Positions 1 to 8,392 of a stretch of 64,000 nt of DNA are shown in pieces. The notes below the pieces were generated by a model. The model did not search any database and was not told the origin of the DNA. It was given only the letters and a program-made list of their open reading frames with translations. The DNA is taken from contig NZ_JAMQKB010000003.1 of NCBI RefSeq assembly GCF_028416575.1, forward strand, positions 124,001-188,000, written 5' to 3'. Made by a program: the position numbers and the translations under genes. This DNA is from Terrihalobacillus insolitus (GTDB lineage: Bacteria; Bacillota; Bacilli; Bacillales; Amphibacillaceae). Every line of letters starts with the position of its first letter. Within the stretch, counting starts at the first letter, position 1.

Positions 1-99
1 TCCAGGAGAAATGGAAGCTGCTATATCTTCTCCTGTCGTTCCTTGCGGGAATTCCTTCTTAGCTCCGTCTGGAAATGTAATGATCATTGAATTTTCCAT
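1..99 (-). CDS. thrS: Threonyl-tRNA synthetase, N-terminal fragment (cut by window edge)
   Basis: Only the first 33 codons lie in the window. The translation begins MENSMIITFPDGAKKEF and continues GTTGEDIAASISPG, which matches the TGS-domain start of bacterial ThrS, the cytosolic enzyme that charges tRNA-Thr. The ATG at 97-99 follows a strong ribosome binding site (GGAGG complement at 107-111). Upstream lie a T-box leader, terminator and promoter, the arrangement known for thrS in Bacillus. The catalytic core is outside the window, so activity cannot be judged. Confidence 0.93.
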   Translation of the reverse strand, partial: MENSMIITFPDGAKKEFPQGTTGEDIAASISPG

Positions 100-124
100 T
101 TGTTTTCCTCCTTTTTCTACAACT

Positions 125-168
125 AAAAAAACGCCCATCCCTCTGCATAACTGCAAAGGGACGAGCGT
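125..168 (-). terminator. T-box-controlled intrinsic terminator of the thrS leader
   Basis: On the minus strand an AACGC..CGTCCCT arm pairs with AGGGA..GCGTT across a short loop and is followed by a run of T. It overlaps the 3' side of the T-box, so it is mutually exclusive with the antiterminator. Confidence 0.88.
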
Positions 169-391
169 TGGTCTCGTGGTTCCACCCTAATTCCCGTATT
201 TCTACGGCTTCTTACATCATTAACGCTGATTTAGACGTTGCTGCCTACTAATCGGTTCAGAAGCAAAGTTTAGAGGTGGTAGTCAACTGTTTCCATACAG
301 GAAGCTTCCAGCCAATGGCTTCCCTCTCTCGCGTATTTCCCACAAATGACCTTGTCCTCATCAAAACGGATCAAACTATTATTTTTAATAT
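125..391 (-). promoter_or_regulatory. T-box leader of thrS (tRNA-Thr responsive)
   Basis: Read on the minus strand this leader carries the conserved T-box core GGGTGGAACCACGAG (complement about 173-187) that pairs with the uncharged tRNA acceptor end, just before a terminator. A stem I with an AGAGAGGGAAGC segment lies about 305-335. ACC triplets at 275-280 fit a threonine specifier. Known mechanism: uncharged tRNA-Thr stabilises the antiterminator and lets thrS be transcribed. The stem I fold was judged by eye only. Confidence 0.9.
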
Positions 392-397
392 GAACGT

Positions 398-426
398 ATT
401 ATAGCCTTTAAAATTAAAAAAATCAA
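398..426 (-). promoter_or_regulatory. Sigma-A promoter of thrS
   Basis: On the minus strand TTGATT (complement 421-426) and TATAAT (complement 398-403) are separated by 17 bp. Transcription would start near 391, at the head of the T-box leader. Confidence 0.8.
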
Positions 427-458
427 GTGCTCTTTATTTATTTTTTAAATTACTTAAA

Positions 459-612
459 GTGTGTGTTCAAAAAGTCGGCAAATTAGAAGCAAGCAGGTCG
501 AGGCGGCGTAGTTTTGAGTAACGGAACGTATGCTTTTAATACGTGAGTAACGGAAAAACAAGCCAACGAAGAGATGCGCAGCTTATCATTTGGTGACTTT
601 TTGAACAACCTC
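459..612. mobile_element. MITE-like element, copy 1 (154 bp)
   Basis: The left end reads GTGTGTGTTCAAAAAGTCGG and the right end GACTTTTTGAACAACCTC, giving a terminal inverted repeat around TGTTCAAAAAGTC. The 5-bp sequence TTAAA occurs on both sides (454-458 and 613-617), a target duplication. The inside contains the family blocks GAAGCAAGCAGGTCGAGG and CAACGAAGAGATGCGCAGC but lacks about 60 bp present in the longer copies. It has no transposase. Its right end abuts the stop codon of ytxC. Confidence 0.85.
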
Positions 613-1434
613 TTAAAACGGAAATTGATGAGAATGTTTTCGTTTTACTTTCTCTTGGAATATATTCATGATCGTTGTCGTTTTTGGCTCGGAGGGATCG
701 TCTCCATAAATGTTAATTTCTTTCGGTGCCATTGCTAGCAATGGTGTAATATTCATCTCATTTGAATCCAATCCAACGATGTATAGAGGTTCATGTTGCA
801 TTAATGCTTTTAACTCCATGTGTGATAGTAGTTTCCCATTTTCATTGTAAAAAGAAAAGTTCGTACCTTGTAAAACGTGAATCGCTTTGTATTTCGACTT
901 TTTCTTTGCCACATACTCCCTTAATGATTGCACAAATGATTGATAATCCTCTTCTCTTTTAAATTCATCAATAGCAAGACCAACGACTTCGATCAATTCT
1001 TCACGAAAGTTTTTAAAGCGAAACTTCATGATCGAATCAAAGTAGATCGGTGATTCTTCACGATTGACCCAAAACAAAGTTAGTAGCATATCCCTTGGTC
1101 TGTTGTCTTTCACTATATCCGCTAAGTCTGCATCTTCTCCAGCAATAATCGCTTGTGCCAGAGATGCAATTCGGTTGATTTCTTCTTTGTGCTTGTAATA
1201 GTAACACGTCTTAATAATGTCGATAATCCAATGAATTTCTCTATGCTGTATGAATACATCCGACAACGCATGGGCGACAGGCAATCCTATTTTCGACTTG
1301 TCCTCCATTATTTTTACTTGATTACCAATCGACACATCTGTTTTCCAAACAATATTTAGCTTGTTATCGTATGTAAATAATCGATCACAAAATGTTACTG
1401 TCTCTTCCTTTGACTCAAAATAAACTTCAAGCAA
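613..1434 (-). CDS. ytxC: Sporulation protein YtxC-like
   Basis: This 273-residue protein resembles Bacillus YtxC, a sporulation-associated protein of unknown biochemical role that in Bacillus sits next to thrS, as it does here. No enzymatic motif is visible. The start is a TTG at 1432-1434, supported by a GAGGGTG ribosome binding site about 8 bases upstream; no ATG gives a better fit. The TAA stop (613-615) lies within the target duplication of a MITE-like element, so the transcript runs straight into that repeat. A terminator after dnaI (1603-1630) suggests ytxC has its own promoter. Confidence 0.8.
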   Translation of the reverse strand: MLEVYFESKEETVTFCDRLFTYDNKLNIVWKTDVSIGNQVKIMEDKSKIGLPVAHALSDVFIQHREIHWIIDIIKTCYYYKHKEEINRIASLAQAIIAGEDADLADIVKDNRPRDMLLTLFWVNREESPIYFDSIMKFRFKNFREELIEVVGLAIDEFKREEDYQSFVQSLREYVAKKKSKYKAIHVLQGTNFSFYNENGKLLSHMELKALMQHEPLYIVGLDSNEMNITPLLAMAPKEINIYGDDPSEPKTTTIMNIFQEKVKRKHSHQFPF

Positions 1435-1602
1435 TCCATATCACCCTCATCACGATCAAACTGATACATTATATGGGTGATTTGTGCAAATAATGAGTAT
1501 TTCATTTAAAAATACCATTCCTAGCTTGTGCTTTGTCCTTCTAATAGAGCTTTTAGAACACACACTTTTATCGTTTCTTCTTTACCCGATTCTTTTTAAC
1601 AC

Positions 1603-1630
1603 AAAAAGCCCACACTTAAGCAGTATGGGC
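1603..1630 (-). terminator. Intrinsic terminator after dnaI
   Basis: On the minus strand GCCCATACT pairs with AGTGTGGGC around a small loop and is followed by TTTTT. It lies 25 bp downstream of the dnaI stop and would end the nrdR-dnaB-dnaI transcript. Confidence 0.82.
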
Positions 1631-1654
1631 CGAAACACTAAAACCATTTAATGA

Positions 1655-2587
1655 TTACATTCTTCGGTTTTTACCATATAGTGGTACTTCCCTACTTACT
1701 TGCTTGATCCGTTCGATAATCCTTCCTGCTTTAACTGTTTCAGTATCTCCTCGATTCGTCGTTGCTAGGTGCTGTTCAAGCTGCTTCAAGCTGTAGTTGG
1801 AAGTGAAAAAGACAGGCAGACGTTCCATCATTCGATATTGCAAAATGGAGCCCAAAATTTCATCTCTAAACCAGGCGGATTGAGATTCTGCTCCGATATC
1901 ATCAAGCATGAGTACAGGTGTTTTTTTAAAGTGTTCTATTTTTTGGTTGATAGAATCATCTTTTAATGACGCCTTTATTGCACGGACAAATTCAGGCATA
2001 TAGATGAGCATCGATGAAATATTTTTTTCTGCCAATTCATTAGCTAACGCCCCAAGAAAATACGTTTTTCCTACTCCAAAAGGCCCATGAAAATAGATTC
2101 CTTTTTCTGCATATTCAGTTCCAATCATCTCCAAGTAACCAATTACCTTACGAACAGCCTCAGAACGTTCCTTGTCCCTATGGTCTATGTCCGCAATCGA
2201 AGCATTCAAAATATCCTTAGGCATATACAAACTTTCCACTAATGATTCCTTCTTTCTTTTTTCATCATTTTTTATTTTCTTAAAACACTTGTCATAAGCG
2301 ATACGAATATCACCATTTTCGACATATAGATGGGGGGTATAGCCTTTTAAAATATTGTCACATTCATTCAAAGATTGGCAAGCGTCACAGTTCTTAGATT
2401 GGCTTGTGAATTCATATAACTTCACTAAGTGTTTATCCAACTGTTCCGTTGTAAGTTCAGGGTGATCGAATAACAATTGCTTTACTGCCGGATCACTTAG
2501 CACGCTTTCCCTCATTTGGACATATTGCTGTTTAAAATTCTTATTTTCTCTCATCCACTTTTTCAATGATGCTTGAATAGGCTCCAT
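1655..2587 (-). CDS. dnaI: Primosomal protein DnaI (helicase loader)
   Basis: DnaI is the AAA+ ATPase that loads the replicative helicase DnaC in Bacillus. Visible features are an N-terminal Cys cluster (CDACQSLNEC) that forms a zinc-binding domain, Walker A GPFGVGKT near the middle, and Walker B LMLDDIGAES. The chosen start gives MEPIQASLKKW, aligned with the family N-terminus. An ATG five codons further up (2602) overlaps the dnaB stop as TAATG and could also be used through translational coupling, but it lacks its own ribosome binding site. Order nrdR-dnaB-dnaI is as in Bacillus subtilis. Confidence 0.93.
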   Translation of the reverse strand: MEPIQASLKKWMRENKNFKQQYVQMRESVLSDPAVKQLLFDHPELTTEQLDKHLVKLYEFTSQSKNCDACQSLNECDNILKGYTPHLYVENGDIRIAYDKCFKKIKNDEKRKKESLVESLYMPKDILNASIADIDHRDKERSEAVRKVIGYLEMIGTEYAEKGIYFHGPFGVGKTYFLGALANELAEKNISSMLIYMPEFVRAIKASLKDDSINQKIEHFKKTPVLMLDDIGAESQSAWFRDEILGSILQYRMMERLPVFFTSNYSLKQLEQHLATTNRGDTETVKAGRIIERIKQVSREVPLYGKNRRM

Positions 2588-2601
2588 ATAACTCAACCCC
2601 A

Positions 2602-3993
2602 TTACTGTTTAGATTGTTTGTTTTTAGAATACTTCTCTATTAAGTTAGCAATATCCTCTTTTTCCTCTAAATTACTTCCATTTTGATTATTTTCACTTGT
2701 TTTTGCTTTGGAAGCATCCTGACGTTCTTTAAACCAGTCTGGTACAATATCTTTCTTTCCAGTTGATTTCTTATAATATTGTCGGTTACTACTACTCCAT
2801 TGCTGATACTTTTGATTTTCTGACTTTGCCATGATCATTGCTTGTCTGACAGTCGTCACATTTTTTCTTGCCCAGTGACTTGCAATCTTTTCAAGGTATG
2901 CCTTGGAAAGTTTCATGTCTGTTTTCAGTAAAACGTAATGAACTAATACATTCATTACTTCTGGGGTAATTCCCTGCTGTGTCATCACATCTCGAATAAC
3001 CTTTAAGTCCTGTGCTGATGCTTCATTTCCGCCTGATAAGTCCTCTAACAATTGTTTTGGTGAAATTTGTTCAAGCATTTGAATAAATTGATCTTCTTTC
3101 GTTCCTGATTTTTTATCGATTGTTTCATTATTATTGGAAGGTACTTTTGTACGGAAGTCCATTCCTTTTGCACCAGATTGTTTTTTGGACGAAAACAGAT
3201 CGTGGCATGCAGACTTAAATTCCTTTGAATCAAGCTTATTATCTTCGTTTAATGCCCACATTACTGCACTCTCTAATTCCTGTTCTGTAAGGTCGTATAA
3301 AACAACCAATTGTACCATTAATTTCTTGTTTTTTGGTGTTAATACTTTATTTGAAGGTAGCATCCTTTGTTTGAGCATCTTTTCTAACCAATTAAAATCA
3401 ACGATATTATTCGGAAGTGGTGGACCATGTTGATCGTCACGATTATCAGGCTTGATTTGTTTATCTTTTTTGCTCAAATCTGTTTCAGTGGGGCTGTATG
3501 TATCAAAAATATCGGTAAAGGTAACCGTCACATCCTGCCCACTAATGTATTTGGATTCCATTACACCAAATAGCTCTTGAAGTTCATCATATTTTGTTTC
3601 ACCTATATGATGAAGTAATAATTGGGAAAGCATTCCATCCTCAAAAAATTCATTGGCGGAAAATGGTGCATGCAACTCGTAAAGGTACGTTTTTTCCTCC
3701 TCATTTTCAGAGGCATATGAACGAAGCAAACCAATAGCTTCTAACCGTAATCGCGCTTCGTAAATTTGATCCAATGGTAAGGATAAATACGTCATAAGTG
3801 TATGGTGCGTTTGTAATGATCCTTTTTTAATATAATATTCATTTAACAACGTTTGAAATAATGAAATGGCTTGAACACCTATTAGCGGTTGATACAAATG
3901 GGTTAAGGATTGGGGATAGGATGTGGCTATATTCCCACGAATGGTGACTTGGTATCCTTCTATTGGAAGGAGTTTTCCGATATGTTGTGTCAT
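2602..3993 (-). CDS. dnaB: Replication initiation and membrane attachment protein DnaB
   Basis: DnaB of Firmicutes acts with DnaD and DnaI in helicase loading at oriC and in replication restart. The protein is about 463 residues, close to the usual 470, and carries the two DnaB/DnaD-type helical regions with a charged, Lys-rich C-terminus (NKQSKQ). The open frame extends further upstream, but the ATG at 3993 (MTQHIGKLLPIEGY) has an AGAAAGGG ribosome binding site and matches the family start, so the extra 34 codons are probably untranslated. It is followed directly by dnaI and preceded by nrdR with only a short gap. Confidence 0.93.
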   Translation of the reverse strand: MTQHIGKLLPIEGYQVTIRGNIATSYPQSLTHLYQPLIGVQAISLFQTLLNEYYIKKGSLQTHHTLMTYLSLPLDQIYEARLRLEAIGLLRSYASENEEEKTYLYELHAPFSANEFFEDGMLSQLLLHHIGETKYDELQELFGVMESKYISGQDVTVTFTDIFDTYSPTETDLSKKDKQIKPDNRDDQHGPPLPNNIVDFNWLEKMLKQRMLPSNKVLTPKNKKLMVQLVVLYDLTEQELESAVMWALNEDNKLDSKEFKSACHDLFSSKKQSGAKGMDFRTKVPSNNNETIDKKSGTKEDQFIQMLEQISPKQLLEDLSGGNEASAQDLKVIRDVMTQQGITPEVMNVLVHYVLLKTDMKLSKAYLEKIASHWARKNVTTVRQAMIMAKSENQKYQQWSSSNRQYYKKSTGKKDIVPDWFKERQDASKAKTSENNQNGSNLEEKEDIANLIEKYSKNKQSKQ

Positions 3994-4098
3994 ATTACTT
4001 ACCCTTTCTAAACCACAATAATTCATATAACTTACTAGAGAACAAAATGAGAGAGACCTTGAAAATATTTCAAAAACGTGAAACATAAAAGTCAAAGT

Positions 4099-4566
4099 CT
4101 ACTTTTTATCTTTATCTGACCGAATTAAATCCTTCAACTCATCAAGAAATACACTAATATCCTTAAACTGTCTGTAAACAGATGCAAACCGAACATAGGC
4201 AACCTCATCAACAGATGATAATTGGTCCATGATCATCTCACCGATCTCCTTACTTTGAACTTCAGAAGTACCCCTGTTTCGCAATTCTTTTTCTACTTCA
4301 ATAGCAATCGCTTCAATTTGTTCCAGAGCTACAGGTCTTTTTTCACATGCCTTAATAAGACCGCGCATTAGCTTTTCACGGCTATACTCTTCACGAGTGC
4401 CCTCTTTTTTCACTACGATTAATGGAACCTCTTCAATTCTTTCAAAAGTAGTAAAACGAAAAGAGCAATTTTCACATTCCCTTCGTCTTCGAATGGAACG
4501 ACCTTCTTCAATTGGTCTTGAATCCAAAACCTTGGTACTTTTAAAATGACAATTTGGACATCGCAT
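4099..4566 (-). CDS. nrdR: Transcriptional repressor NrdR
   Basis: NrdR senses ATP/dATP and represses ribonucleotide reductase genes. At 155 residues it has normal length. The N-terminal zinc ribbon is complete (CPNC at residues 3-6 and CENC about residues 31-34), with the intervening SIRRRREC block, followed by an ATP-cone domain ([16 protein letters not shown] onward). It heads the nrdR-dnaB-dnaI cluster. No NrdR target genes are in this window. Confidence 0.96.
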   Translation of the reverse strand: MRCPNCHFKSTKVLDSRPIEEGRSIRRRRECENCSFRFTTFERIEEVPLIVVKKEGTREEYSREKLMRGLIKACEKRPVALEQIEAIAIEVEKELRNRGTSEVQSKEIGEMIMDQLSSVDEVAYVRFASVYRQFKDISVFLDELKDLIRSDKDKK

Positions 4567-4625
4567 GTTTGATCATCCCCAGAAAATTGTTTTCCATAAT
4601 TCGTGTAAAACCGATCTTGCTGACT

Positions 4626-5009
4626 TTAATTTTCAATAAACTGCAATTCTTTTTTTAACTGTGTATACAATTTCTTCGCTAGATTGTGGCTGAAACCGAA
4701 ATCAAATGGAAGAGACGATTCAGTTGTGATTGAAAAATCAATAGCAGTTCGATACGGCTTGACCATAACAATAGTAGCGACAACGAAGGCCTTCTTACTT
4801 CCTTTATATATAAAACTGATTTCTCCGTGTTCTTTCGATTCAGCCTTAATTTTAAAGGATTGGGATCTCGAAAGGTAATCCTTGACTACTTGAAGACCTT
4901 TATCTTTTGTCGTTTTGAAATAATGCGTTTGAAGTAATGGATCCCAGTGTTGCTCACTCGTTTCCGAATGGTTGCTAAAATATTTTGACAATACTTGTCT
5001 AACAGTCAT
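4626..5009 (-). CDS. Conserved hypothetical protein upstream of nrdR
   Basis: A 127-residue protein that I do not recognise. It has no signal peptide or membrane segment, and an alpha/beta appearance with several short hydrophobic strands (KAFVVATIVMVKPYR). The ATG at 5009 is preceded by GAGGTG at good spacing; the codon just upstream (GTG) is less likely. It lies between speD and nrdR, where Bacillus relatives vary in content. It may share a promoter with nrdR but the 59-bp gap gives no proof of an operon. Function unknown. Confidence 0.7.
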   Translation of the reverse strand: MTVRQVLSKYFSNHSETSEQHWDPLLQTHYFKTTKDKGLQVVKDYLSRSQSFKIKAESKEHGEISFIYKGSKKAFVVATIVMVKPYRTAIDFSITTESSLPFDFGFSHNLAKKLYTQLKKELQFIEN

Positions 5010-5134
5010 CACTACACCTCTTCACAGTACATTTACTACAAGTGCGTGTCTACAATTTCTATTTTAACATGTTTTTAATGAAACGTTCATGTATATTTAA
5101 TTTATTATGAATTTATTTTTACACAGCAATTAAA

Positions 5135-5166
5135 AATCCCCAACTGTCAGAAACAGTATGAGGATT
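5135..5166 (-). terminator. Intrinsic terminator after speD
   Basis: On the minus strand AATCC..ACTGT pairs with ACAGT..GGATT, followed by TTTAATT. It begins about 8 bp after the speD stop. Confidence 0.78.
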
Positions 5167-5173
5167 TTATCTG

Positions 5174-5551
5174 TTACAATGCTTTAAATTGTTCAACCTT
5201 TACAGAACCCATGCCACGAGGTAATTCAATTTTTTCGCATGTTTGTGCTTCCAATGCTTCTGCAATGTACGATGCGGCAACGTTTGGATCAATAATATCG
5301 CCACATGTATACACATCAATACTTGCATAGCCGTGTTCAGGAAAACTGTGAATGGTTAAATGTGATTCGGAAATGATCACTACACCACTTACACCATGAG
5401 GAGCAAATTTGTGAAAAGCTACTTCTCTTATTTCAGCACCTGCTTTTAAAGCAGCATCAACAAAAATTTGTTCAATTAAACTCATGTCGTTCAGTGTATC
5501 TATATTACAATCCCATAATTCAGCAATAACGTGTCTTCCCATTGTATCCAT
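5174..5551 (-). CDS. speD: S-adenosylmethionine decarboxylase proenzyme
   Basis: This enzyme decarboxylates S-adenosylmethionine to supply aminopropyl groups for spermidine synthesis. The autocatalytic cleavage site [13 protein letters not shown] is intact; the Ser after Glu (about residue 63) becomes the pyruvoyl group. It is a short, SpeH-type single-chain proenzyme of 125 residues, the usual size. The ATG at 5551 follows GGGGGAG. Position next to gapB and nrdR is conserved in Bacillus. A membrane-bound SpeE-like aminopropyltransferase is encoded 40 kb away (45450-47000) and might use its product. Confidence 0.96.
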   Translation of the reverse strand: MDTMGRHVIAELWDCNIDTLNDMSLIEQIFVDAALKAGAEIREVAFHKFAPHGVSGVVIISESHLTIHSFPEHGYASIDVYTCGDIIDPNVAASYIAEALEAQTCEKIELPRGMGSVKVEQFKAL

Positions 5552-5879
5552 TGTATTACTCCCCCTTTACTAATTTACTTCCCATGATGCAAAACTACCA
5601 CGGGGGAAAGTTAGTCCAGTGAGATCCTAACCCTTTAAGCAGTTTCTAAAGCGCATATATTCTGAAGTTCAAAAAAAGTATATACGCTTTACCCTATTTT
5701 GGCAAGCCAGATTTTTTTATTCAAGAAAACATTTGGTTAAAAATCAACCTTGTACAAGTCTGTTTCCCCTAATTCAGCTAAGACCAAACATGCTAAAAGG
5801 TGGAGCATTACATGATATAGTATTGGATACAATGGGTTATCCTATCCATTATGAACACGCACTTTTTGAACACGCACTT
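5552..5879. other. Intergenic region speD-gapB with repeat-end fragments
   Basis: This stretch holds the speD leader (binding site just upstream of 5551) and a loose inverted repeat (GCGCATATAT about 5652-5661 against GTATATACGC about 5680-5689). Near 5853-5877 are two tandem copies of GAACACGCACTTTT, each the outer end of the MITE-like family, the second one abutting the gapB stop codon. I see no coding region. The inverted repeat could be a folded leader but lacks a T-run. Confidence 0.5.
5853..5877. repeat. Truncated ends of the MITE-like element (two in tandem)
   Basis: GAACACGCAC occurs at 5853-5862 and again at 5868-5877. In intact copies this is the outer 10 bp of one end. The following TTTTA (5878-5882) includes the gapB stop codon, resembling the TAAAA target duplication seen at 62022-62026. 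The rest of the element is missing. Confidence 0.6.
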
Positions 5880-6899
5880 TTATGCAAAAACCTTTGATTC
5901 TGATCCTACGTATTTTGCTAAATCGACGACTCTACAGGAATAGCCCCATTCATTATCATACCATGCTAAAATTTTAACTTTGTTACCATCGATCACCATC
6001 GTAGATAAACCATCAATTATTGCTGAGTACTCGGATGTTGTATAATCAATGGAGACAAGCGGCTCTTCTGAATAATGTAGCAAGCCCTTAAGATCGGTTT
6101 TCATAGCATTTTTAAATGCATCGTTTACTTCCTGTTTCGTTACGTCCTTTTGTTTGACATCAACAACAAGATCAACAAGTGATACATCAGGAGTTGGCAC
6201 GCGTAAGGCTACACCATGGAGTTTTCCTTGCAGCTGTGGCAATACCTCTCCGATCGCCTTTGCCGCACCCGTTGTAGTCGGAATGATGGATTGGGTACAA
6301 CCCCTAGCACGCCGCAAATCTTTATGTGGATTATCAATGTTTTGTTGGTCATTTGTAAAGGCATGAACCGTTGTCATTAGACCATTATTAATTCCAAATT
6401 CGCGTTCTAACACTTTCACTACTGGAGCAAGGCAGTTAGTCGTACAGGAAGCATTAGAAATAATATGGTGATGATCAGAATCATATAACTTTTCATTAAC
6501 ACCCATTACAATTGTTGTGTCAACTTCCTTGCCTGGTGCAGTAATGATCACTTTTTTTGCTCCAGCTTGAAGGTGTAAGCCAGCACGATCTCTGGTTTTA
6601 AATTTGCCTGTTGCTTCGATAACAATGTCGATCTCCATTTCTTTCCACGGTAGTTCGCTTGGATTACGGGATGATACGATCTGCACTATTTTTCCGTCCA
6701 CTTCAATTGCGTTCGGAAGTGCTCTTACTTCTCCATTAAAACGTCCATGGACACTATCATATTTCACTAAATGAACAAGCGTTTCAGGTGGATAACTCGC
6801 ATTTATTGCGATAACGTCTAATTGATCATCCTTTATCGCTTTTCTAAACACCAATCGACCAATTCGACCAAATCCATTAATGGCAACACGAGATGGCAT
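5880..6899 (-). CDS. gapB: Glyceraldehyde-3-phosphate dehydrogenase, GapB type
   Basis: A 339-residue GAPDH with the N-terminal Rossmann motif NGFGRIGR and the catalytic cysteine in SNASCTTNCL (about residue 153). Its place between coaE and speD is the GapB locus of Bacillus, where the enzyme works mainly with NADP in gluconeogenesis; the cofactor here is inferred from context. The ATG at 6899 (MPSRVAINGFG) follows GGAGG at 8 bases; the five extra upstream codons are unlikely. The stop codon abuts fragments of a MITE-like repeat, so the native terminator is not obvious. Confidence 0.93.
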   Translation of the reverse strand: MPSRVAINGFGRIGRLVFRKAIKDDQLDVIAINASYPPETLVHLVKYDSVHGRFNGEVRALPNAIEVDGKIVQIVSSRNPSELPWKEMEIDIVIEATGKFKTRDRAGLHLQAGAKKVIITAPGKEVDTTIVMGVNEKLYDSDHHHIISNASCTTNCLAPVVKVLEREFGINNGLMTTVHAFTNDQQNIDNPHKDLRRARGCTQSIIPTTTGAAKAIGEVLPQLQGKLHGVALRVPTPDVSLVDLVVDVKQKDVTKQEVNDAFKNAMKTDLKGLLHYSEEPLVSIDYTTSEYSAIIDGLSTMVIDGNKVKILAWYDNEWGYSCRVVDLAKYVGSESKVFA

Positions 6900-7002
6900 G
6901 AACAAAACCTCCAATATGATATACTTATTACGATTTAATTTATATATAGTATATCACATTAAAACATATTGTGTGCGATTTTCATGCATCATTTCCAAAA
7001 AA

Positions 7003-7030
7003 ATAAAAAGCCTGACACATAGTCAGACTT
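7003..7030 (-). terminator. Intrinsic terminator after coaE
   Basis: On the minus strand AGTCTGAC pairs with GTCAGGCT, followed by TTTTTATTTTT. It overlaps the coaE stop and separates the polA-mutM-ytaF-coaE unit from gapB. Confidence 0.82.
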
Positions 7031-7628
7031 AGAGGATCTTCCATTTAGATAGAATGTCATTTAATTGTGCTTGAGATTGGATGATTGTTCCATTGTTATG
7101 AATAACAGCATCTGCTCTCTTCGCTTTTTCTTTCAAAGGTAATTGTGCATGTATTCGTTGTAGTGCTTCTTGTTTTGATAACTGATTTCTTTCCATTAGG
7201 CGAGTCAACTGAACCTCCTCATCTACTGACACAACTAATGTTTTATCTACATAATGTGGCAAATTGCTTTCAAATAAAAGTGGAATATCTAGAACGATAA
7301 CTTTTTCACCCATTTTAACAAATGCATTTTTCTTTTCAAGCATCCGTTCCCTTACAGCAGGATGGACGATGCTATTCAGCTTCTCACGCGCCTCTTCATT
7401 AGAGAAAATGACGTTTCCTAGTTTTTTTCGATCGATCGTTCTGTCCTGATACAGAATGTCATCACCAAATGCTTTTACAATTTTTTGATACGCTTTCTGT
7501 CCTGGCTCCACCACTTCTCTAGACAAAACATCTGCATCAATAACGGGAATTTGTTTTTCTTTAAACATATTTGCAATGGTGCTTTTACCACTAGCTATAC
7601 CACCAGTTAACCCAATTACTACTGTCAA
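7029..7628 (-). CDS. coaE: Dephospho-CoA kinase
   Basis: CoaE performs the last step of coenzyme A synthesis, phosphorylating dephospho-CoA. The protein is 199 residues, typical length, with the P-loop GLTGGIASGKST at the N-terminus and the CoA-binding segment DADVLSREVVEPG. The start codon is TTG at 7626-7628, preceded by AAAGGATGATG. It follows ytaF on the same strand, separated by an 11-bp tandem repeat. It is the last gene before a clear terminator. Confidence 0.96.
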   Translation of the reverse strand: MTVVIGLTGGIASGKSTIANMFKEKQIPVIDADVLSREVVEPGQKAYQKIVKAFGDDILYQDRTIDRKKLGNVIFSNEEAREKLNSIVHPAVRERMLEKKNAFVKMGEKVIVLDIPLLFESNLPHYVDKTLVVSVDEEVQLTRLMERNQLSKQEALQRIHAQLPLKEKAKRADAVIHNNGTIIQSQAQLNDILSKWKIL

Positions 7629-7648
7629 TTACATCATCCTTTACAATA

Positions 7649-7692
7649 TCTTTAAGTCATCTTTAAGTCATCTTTAAGTCATCTTTAAGTCA
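7649..7692. repeat. Four tandem copies of an 11-bp unit
   Basis: On the minus strand the unit ATGACTTAAAG is repeated four times, starting inside the last codons of ytaF. Each unit spells ATG ACT TAA, a minimal Met-Thr-stop frame. It fills the ytaF-coaE junction. Confidence 0.93.
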
Positions 7693-8317
7693 TTTTTAGT
7701 ACTCCGATCGCAATTAAAATAATCCCTGGAATAAACGTTAGGCGATGTAACCAATCCCAGTAAGAAAAAATTTTTCCGCTTTTTAGTCCTATTGTAAGAG
7801 ACAAAGCTGTCGTAATTCCAATTGTAACCGCTCCAAGTAGTGGAACAAATCCAAGTAATGCAGCACCTATTCCAGCTCCAAAAGAATCCATCGATAACGC
7901 AATACCTAACAAAAAGGCTTCCACTCCTGTAACTGCACCTGATTTATCCATGTCAGCAACCATTGGCTTTTTTAAAATCCGAATTACGATGCCAAGTGAC
8001 TTAATTTCAAAGTTCACCAAAATCGGGTCACTATCATTTTGTGTATTGTCTGTTTTAAAAAATTGAATAATTACCCAAATCCCAATAAGGATGAGTACCC
8101 ATCCGCCAATGTCCTCTGCAACCTTAGGAGATAGGAAGGAGGCAATAAAATCTCCTACAAACATGGATAGAAAAAACACAATAGAAGAAATTGTCGCAAT
8201 GATTACAATCGAACGAATCGGAAGGTACATTTGTCTTAACCCATAAGTAAAACCTACCACAAAACTATCCAAACTAACCGCAAACGCTAGCAAAATAAAG
8301 GTGGAGATTTCGGCCAT
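7685..8317 (-). CDS. ytaF: Sporulation membrane protein YtaF
   Basis: A 210-residue polytopic membrane protein with about six hydrophobic segments, related to the MntP family of putative manganese exporters. Two internally similar halves carry AVSLDSFVVGFTYG and ALSMDSFGAGIGAA, each with the conserved Asp in a helix. In Bacillus YtaF is a sporulation-associated protein; its substrate is unknown. The ATG at 8317 follows GGAG. The gene sits between mutM and coaE as in Bacillus. Its last codons form the first unit of a four-fold 11-bp repeat. Confidence 0.9.
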   Translation of the reverse strand: MAEISTFILLAFAVSLDSFVVGFTYGLRQMYLPIRSIVIIATISSIVFFLSMFVGDFIASFLSPKVAEDIGGWVLILIGIWVIIQFFKTDNTQNDSDPILVNFEIKSLGIVIRILKKPMVADMDKSGAVTGVEAFLLGIALSMDSFGAGIGAALLGFVPLLGAVTIGITTALSLTIGLKSGKIFSYWDWLHRLTFIPGIILIAIGVLKMT

Positions 8318-8392
8318 TTGATTAGCTCCTTTTCTTTATTTTTCTTGGATAGTATATGGCAGGAGCTATTCGACCGTGTATCAAACCTTCAT

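Noticed and set aside
1555..1571. GAACACACACTTTTA resembling an element end
   Set aside because: Only about 15 bp match, without a partner end or target duplication; could be chance.
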